From contig NZ_JARFTP010000035.1 of assembly GCF_029167375.1 (NCBI RefSeq), forward strand, positions 1 to 43,107: 43,107 nt of DNA, written 5' to 3'. Shown piece by piece: positions 39,753 through 43,107 of this stretch. This DNA comes from Tsukamurella sp. 8F. Lineage in GTDB: Bacteria; Actinomycetota; Actinomycetes; Mycobacteriales; Mycobacteriaceae. A program made the position numbers and the translations under genes. Positions within the stretch are counted from its first letter, which is position 1. Every line of letters begins with the position of its first letter. The notes beneath the pieces were generated by a model. It had not been told where the DNA came from, made no database searches, and saw nothing but the letters and a program-made list of their open reading frames with translations.

Positions 39753-41084
39753 GTGATCGATCCCCACCCCGCCGGCCAGGCCGCACAAGTCCGCGCGTCG
39801 GCCGAGCTGTTCGCTCGCGCGAGCCGGTCGACGCCGGGGGGTGTGAACTCTCCGGTGCGCGCGTTCTCGGCGGTCGGGGGGACGCCCCGGTTCATCGCGT
39901 CCGCCAGCGGTTGCACGCTCACCGACGCCGACGGCAACAGCTACGTCGACCTCGTCAGCTCGTGGGGACCGATGATCCTCGGGCACGCGCATCCCGCCGT
40001 CGTCGAGGCCGTGCAGGCCGCCGCGGCGACGGGCCTCAGCTTCGGCGCACCCACCGAGGCCGAGATCGCTCTGGCCGAGGCCATCATCGAGCGGGTCGCA
40101 CCCGTCGAGCAGGTCCGCCTGGTCAACTCCGGTACCGAGGCGACCATGAGCGCGGTCCGTCTCGCGCGCGGGTTCACCGGCCGGTCGAAGGTCGTGAAGT
40201 TCGCGGGCTGCTACCACGGCCACGTCGACGCCCTGCTGGCCGATGCGGGCTCGGGCGTCGCCACTCTGGGCCTTCCCACCAGCCCCGGAGTGACGGGCGC
40301 ACAGGCCTCGGACACCCTGGTGCTTCCATACAACGACGTCGACGCGGTGCGGGAGACGTTCGCGGCACACCCCGGCGAGATAGCCGCGGTGATCACCGAG
40401 GCCGCCGCCGGGAACATGGGCGCGGTGGCCCCGCAGCCCGGCTTCAATGCCGCGCTGCGCGAGATCACCGCCTCAGGCGGCGCGCTTCTCATCATGGACG
40501 AGGTGATGACGGGATTCCGCGTGAGTCGTGCCGGCTGGTACGGGCTCGACCCCGTCGCGGGCGACCTCTACACCTTCGGCAAGGTCATGTCGGGCGGGCT
40601 ACCGGCCGCGGCCTTCGGCGGGCGTGCGGACGTCATGGCGCGCCTGGCGCCGTCGGGGCCGGTCTACCAGGCGGGAACGCTGTCCGGGAACCCGGTCGCC
40701 GTCGCCGCCGGCCTCACGACCCTGCGGCACGCCAGCGACGACGTGTACGCCACCCTCGATGCCAATGCACGTCGTCTGGGCGACCTCATCGACGGCGCGC
40801 TCACCGATGCAGGAGTCCCGCACCACGTGCAATATGCGGGCAACCTGGTGACGCCCGTGTTCAGCGAGCAACCGGTCACGAACTACGCCGAGGCCAGGGC
40901 CGCCGAGACCTTCCGCTTCGCGCCGTTCTTCCACGCCCTGCTCGAACGCGGCGTCTATCCGCCGCCCAGCGCGTTCGAGGCGTGGTTCGTGTCGGCCGCC
41001 CTCGACGACGACGCCTTCTCGCGCATCGCCGACGCCCTACCGGCAGCCGCCCGCGCCGCCGCCGAAGCACAGGAGGCCGCGTGA
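39753..41084 (+). CDS. hemL: Glutamate-1-semialdehyde 2,1-aminomutase
   Basis: A 443-residue PLP enzyme of aminotransferase fold type I that turns glutamate-1-semialdehyde into 5-aminolevulinate, following HemA. It begins [20 protein letters not shown], has [34 protein letters not shown] for the cofactor Asp, and the Schiff-base Lys277 in [22 protein letters not shown] 39753 was chosen from the promoter spacing and family length. It is separated from hemB by 16 kb here. Its stop overlaps the next GTG by 4 bp. Confidence 0.97.
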   Translation: MIDPHPAGQAAQVRASAELFARASRSTPGGVNSPVRAFSAVGGTPRFIASASGCTLTDADGNSYVDLVSSWGPMILGHAHPAVVEAVQAAAATGLSFGAPTEAEIALAEAIIERVAPVEQVRLVNSGTEATMSAVRLARGFTGRSKVVKFAGCYHGHVDALLADAGSGVATLGLPTSPGVTGAQASDTLVLPYNDVDAVRETFAAHPGEIAAVITEAAAGNMGAVAPQPGFNAALREITASGGALLIMDEVMTGFRVSRAGWYGLDPVAGDLYTFGKVMSGGLPAAAFGGRADVMARLAPSGPVYQAGTLSGNPVAVAAGLTTLRHASDDVYATLDANARRLGDLIDGALTDAGVPHHVQYAGNLVTPVFSEQPVTNYAEARAAETFRFAPFFHALLERGVYPPPSAFEAWFVSAALDDDAFSRIADALPAAARAAAEAQEAA

Positions 41085-41713
41085 GCGACCAGACGATCGT
41101 CCACGTCATGCGGCACGGCGAGGTGCACAATCCAGACGGGATCCTCTACGGGCGCCTGCCGGGTTTCCACCTGTCCGAGCGCGGCCGCGGGCAGGCGCAG
41201 CTCGTCGCCGATGCGCTCGCCGACCACGACGTGGTCGCCGTGTTCGCGTCGCCGCTGCAGCGCGCACAGGAGACCGCGACGCCGATCGCCGCGGCGCACC
41301 GTGTGCCGATCATCACCGACGAGGAGCTGATCGAGGCCGGGAACCGGTTCGAGGGGCTACGTGTGTCGGTGGGGGACGGTGCGCTGCGCGACCCGAAGCA
41401 CTGGCCCAAGATGCGCGACCCGTTCACGCCGTCCTGGGGCGAGCCCTACCTGCAGATCGCACACCGCATGCTCGGCGTCGTCGACATCGCCCGGGAGAAG
41501 GCCCGCGGCCATGAGGCCGTGCTCGTCAGCCATCAACTGCCGGTCGTCACGCTGCGCCGGTTCCTGGAGGGAAAGCGGCTGTGGCACGACCCCCGTCGGC
41601 GGCAGTGCTCGCTGGCCTCGCTGACCAGCCTGGTCTACGAGGGCGACGCGCTCGTGGACCTGATCTACTCCGAGCCCGCCGGGGCCTCCGATCCCACGGT
41701 GACCGGGGCCTAG
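41081..41713 (+). CDS. Histidine phosphatase family protein (Rv0525-like)
   Basis: A 210-residue phosphoglycerate mutase-like phosphatase. The catalytic motif is [12 protein letters not shown] with His near residue 10, followed by [14 protein letters not shown] and the second His in [16 protein letters not shown]. It differs from the glycolytic enzyme at 4251 in lacking the LNERHYG and [10 protein letters not shown] parts, so a phosphatase role is more likely than mutase. It is coupled to hemL by GTGA and is followed with no gap by the thioredoxin-like gene, as in the Rv0524-Rv0527 set. The substrate is unknown. Confidence 0.9.
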   Translation: MSDQTIVHVMRHGEVHNPDGILYGRLPGFHLSERGRGQAQLVADALADHDVVAVFASPLQRAQETATPIAAAHRVPIITDEELIEAGNRFEGLRVSVGDGALRDPKHWPKMRDPFTPSWGEPYLQIAHRMLGVVDIAREKARGHEAVLVSHQLPVVTLRRFLEGKRLWHDPRRRQCSLASLTSLVYEGDALVDLIYSEPAGASDPTVTGA

Positions 41714-42349
41714 ATGCGAACGCCTCGACTCGCGCGCACCGCCCGCGCGCTGACCGCCGCCGCAGCCGTGGGAGCGTTGCTCGGCACCGGCGCGTGCGCG
41801 ACCGGTAAGGACGCGGTCGCCGAGCAGGGCGGCACCTTCCAGTTCGTATCGCCGGGCGGTAAGACGAAGCTCAGCTACGACCCGCCCGGTAAGCGAGGGA
41901 CGATCGGTGCCGTGTCGGGCCGCAGTCTGATGGAGCCGGACAAGACGGTGTCGGTCGCCGACTATTCGGGCAAGGTCGTCGTCATCAACGTCTGGGGCCA
42001 GTGGTGCGGGCCGTGCCGCGGCGAGGCCGACGATCTCGAAGCCGCGTACCAGGCCACGCGGGCCAAGGGGGTGGCGTTCCTCGGCATCGACTTCCGCGAG
42101 ACCGGTGGCGACCAACCCGCACAGGACTTCGTCCGTGACCACAAGATCACCTACCCGTCGATCTACGATCCGCCGGGCCGTACCCTGCTCGCGATCAGCA
42201 AGGACTATCCGACGACGGTCGTGCCGTCGACGATCGTGCTCGACCGCAAGCACCGCGTCGCCGCCGTCTACCTGACGACGGTGTCCAAGGCGGACCTGGA
42301 GCAGAAGGTCACCGCTCTGGCCGCGGAGCCGGACGGGGGGACCGCATAG
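41714..42349 (+). CDS. TlpA/ResA-like thioredoxin, probable lipoprotein
   Basis: A 211-residue exported thiol-disulfide protein. A basic start and hydrophobic stretch (7-26) end at Cys28 in LLGTGACA, an imperfect lipobox, so membrane anchoring is likely. The thioredoxin domain (about 70-205) has WGQWCGPC with Cys98 and Cys101 and the cis-proline in TVVPSTIV. It would receive electrons from CcdA and reduce apocytochrome c cysteines outside the membrane. It starts on the base after the previous stop and its stop overlaps ccdA by one base. It matches Rv0526. Confidence 0.92.
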   Translation: MRTPRLARTARALTAAAAVGALLGTGACATGKDAVAEQGGTFQFVSPGGKTKLSYDPPGKRGTIGAVSGRSLMEPDKTVSVADYSGKVVVINVWGQWCGPCRGEADDLEAAYQATRAKGVAFLGIDFRETGGDQPAQDFVRDHKITYPSIYDPPGRTLLAISKDYPTTVVPSTIVLDRKHRVAAVYLTTVSKADLEQKVTALAAEPDGGTA

Positions 42350-43107
42350 TGGGCGAGGCCTTCCAGAACGCGGCCGCATCCGGCCCGCTGCTCCTCGCGC
42401 TAGCCGCGTGTGCGCTCGCGGGTCTGGTGTCGTTCGCGTCGCCGTGCATCGTCCCCCTGGTGCCCGGCTACCTGTCGTATCTGTCCGGCCTGGTCGGCGC
42501 GGAGGCGCCGCCGGCAACGGCGGCGCAGGCGGGCGCCATCCGCCGCTCCGGCCGCTGGCGCGTCGTCGGCGCGGCCGCGCTGTTCGTTGCCGGCTTCACG
42601 GTCGTGTTCCTGCTCATGACGATGACGGTGTTCGGCGTCGCGTCCTCCATCCGGCTGAACGCGCAGATGCTGGAGCGCATCGGCGGTGTGATCACCATCG
42701 TCATGGGCCTGGCGTTCGTCGGACTCGTGCCGTGGCTGCAGCGAGACGCCCGGTTCCGGCCCCGGCAGTGGACCACCATCGCGGGTGCGCCGCTGCTCGG
42801 CGGCGTCTTCGCGCTGGGCTGGACCCCGTGCACGGGCCCGACGCTGGCGGGGATCCTCTCGGTGGCTGCGGGCTCGGGTGCCGATGTCCCGCGCGGCACC
42901 GCGTTGATCGCCGCCTACTGCGCGGGCCTCGGGATCCCGTTCGTGGTGCTCGCGCTCGGCTCGACCATGGCGTTGCGCGCCGTCGGGTGGCTGCGCCGCA
43001 ACTCGCGCCGCATCCAGGTCGTCGGCGGGATCCTGCTGATCGGAGTCGGTATCGCACTCGTCACCGGCTACTGGGACGTCTTCGTCGGGCACATCCGCAA
43101 CGAATTC
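42349..43107 (+). CDS. ccdA: Cytochrome c biogenesis protein CcdA, 5' part
   Basis: The first 253 codons of a multi-pass membrane thiol transporter; the frame stays open to the window end. The two redox cysteines lie in SFASPCIVPLVPGYLSYL and LGWTPCTGPTLAGI. At least six hydrophobic segments are seen, including VVGAAALFVAGFTVVFLLM and GIPFVVLALGSTMALRAV. It moves electrons from cytoplasmic thioredoxin to the preceding TlpA-like protein for cytochrome c maturation (Rv0527 position). The GTG at 42349 overlaps the previous stop by one base. The stop codon lies outside. Confidence 0.94.
   Translation, partial: MGEAFQNAAASGPLLLALAACALAGLVSFASPCIVPLVPGYLSYLSGLVGAEAPPATAAQAGAIRRSGRWRVVGAAALFVAGFTVVFLLMTMTVFGVASSIRLNAQMLERIGGVITIVMGLAFVGLVPWLQRDARFRPRQWTTIAGAPLLGGVFALGWTPCTGPTLAGILSVAAGSGADVPRGTALIAAYCAGLGIPFVVLALGSTMALRAVGWLRRNSRRIQVVGGILLIGVGIALVTGYWDVFVGHIRNEF

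Noticed and set aside
1-43107. Insertion sequence, prophage, tRNA, rRNA or integrase
   Set aside because: I looked for transposase or integrase protein motifs, CCA-ended cloverleaf patterns and terminal inverted repeats and saw none that I could support by eye.

Overview
The window is one gene-dense chromosomal stretch of very high G+C DNA with strong codon-position bias, GTG starts, 1-8 bp gene overlaps and many TANNNT hexamers placed 6-8 nt before start codons. These traits, and a gene order that follows the Mycobacterium tuberculosis Rv0489-Rv0527 neighbourhood, point to the order Mycobacteriales. A Tsukamurella-like genus is my best guess from protein character and is an inference. I saw no rRNA, tRNA, CRISPR array, transposase, integrase or prophage gene.

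Layout. 1-4236: the start of an ABC ATPase gene leaving the window, a trans-aconitate methyltransferase, and a LysR regulator divergent from an MFS transporter plus a luciferase-like F420-type oxidoreductase. 4251-8398: phosphoglycerate mutase, a small GNAT protein, the SenX3-RegX3 phosphate two-component system, and a rhodanese/cysteine dioxygenase pair for sulfur metabolism. 8395-14801: a cysteine-rich protein of unknown role, an exopolyphosphatase-family Ppx, a disordered-tail membrane protein, a TIM-barrel protein, a thioesterase-like protein, ProC, a small HTH protein and the 33-residue ribosomal protein bS22. 14904-18445: an epimerase-like protein, a lysophospholipid-type acyltransferase, a SerB-like HAD phosphatase and a glutaredoxin-like protein. 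18654-24768: the haem operon hemA-hemC-hemD-hemB with two membrane proteins.

24801-39606 does not match the M. tuberculosis order and looks like an accessory block between hemB and hemL. It holds a Nudix hydrolase, a serine hydrolase, a copper-type HMA protein behind a CsoR-like operator, a catabolic island around a TetR-type operator (extradiol-type VOC enzyme, FAH-family hydrolase, SDR, TetR and two paralogous small membrane proteins facing each other), a PH-like membrane protein, an acyl-CoA oxidase, a CYTH protein, a GAF-ANTAR regulator, a questin-oxidase-like protein, and a wax-ester/triacylglycerol synthase overlapping a type-B carboxylesterase.

39753-43107: hemL, a second histidine phosphatase, a thioredoxin-like lipoprotein candidate and the start of ccdA. 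This is the usual actinobacterial hemL / cytochrome c maturation unit. Haem synthesis (hemA, hemL, hemC, hemD, hemB) and haem use for cytochrome c thus bracket the accessory block. The least explained items are the mirrored paralogue island at 26721-30827, twin same-stem hairpins between hemC and hemD, a 16-bp hairpin carrying the proC stop codon, and the 340-bp gap 36206-36545.
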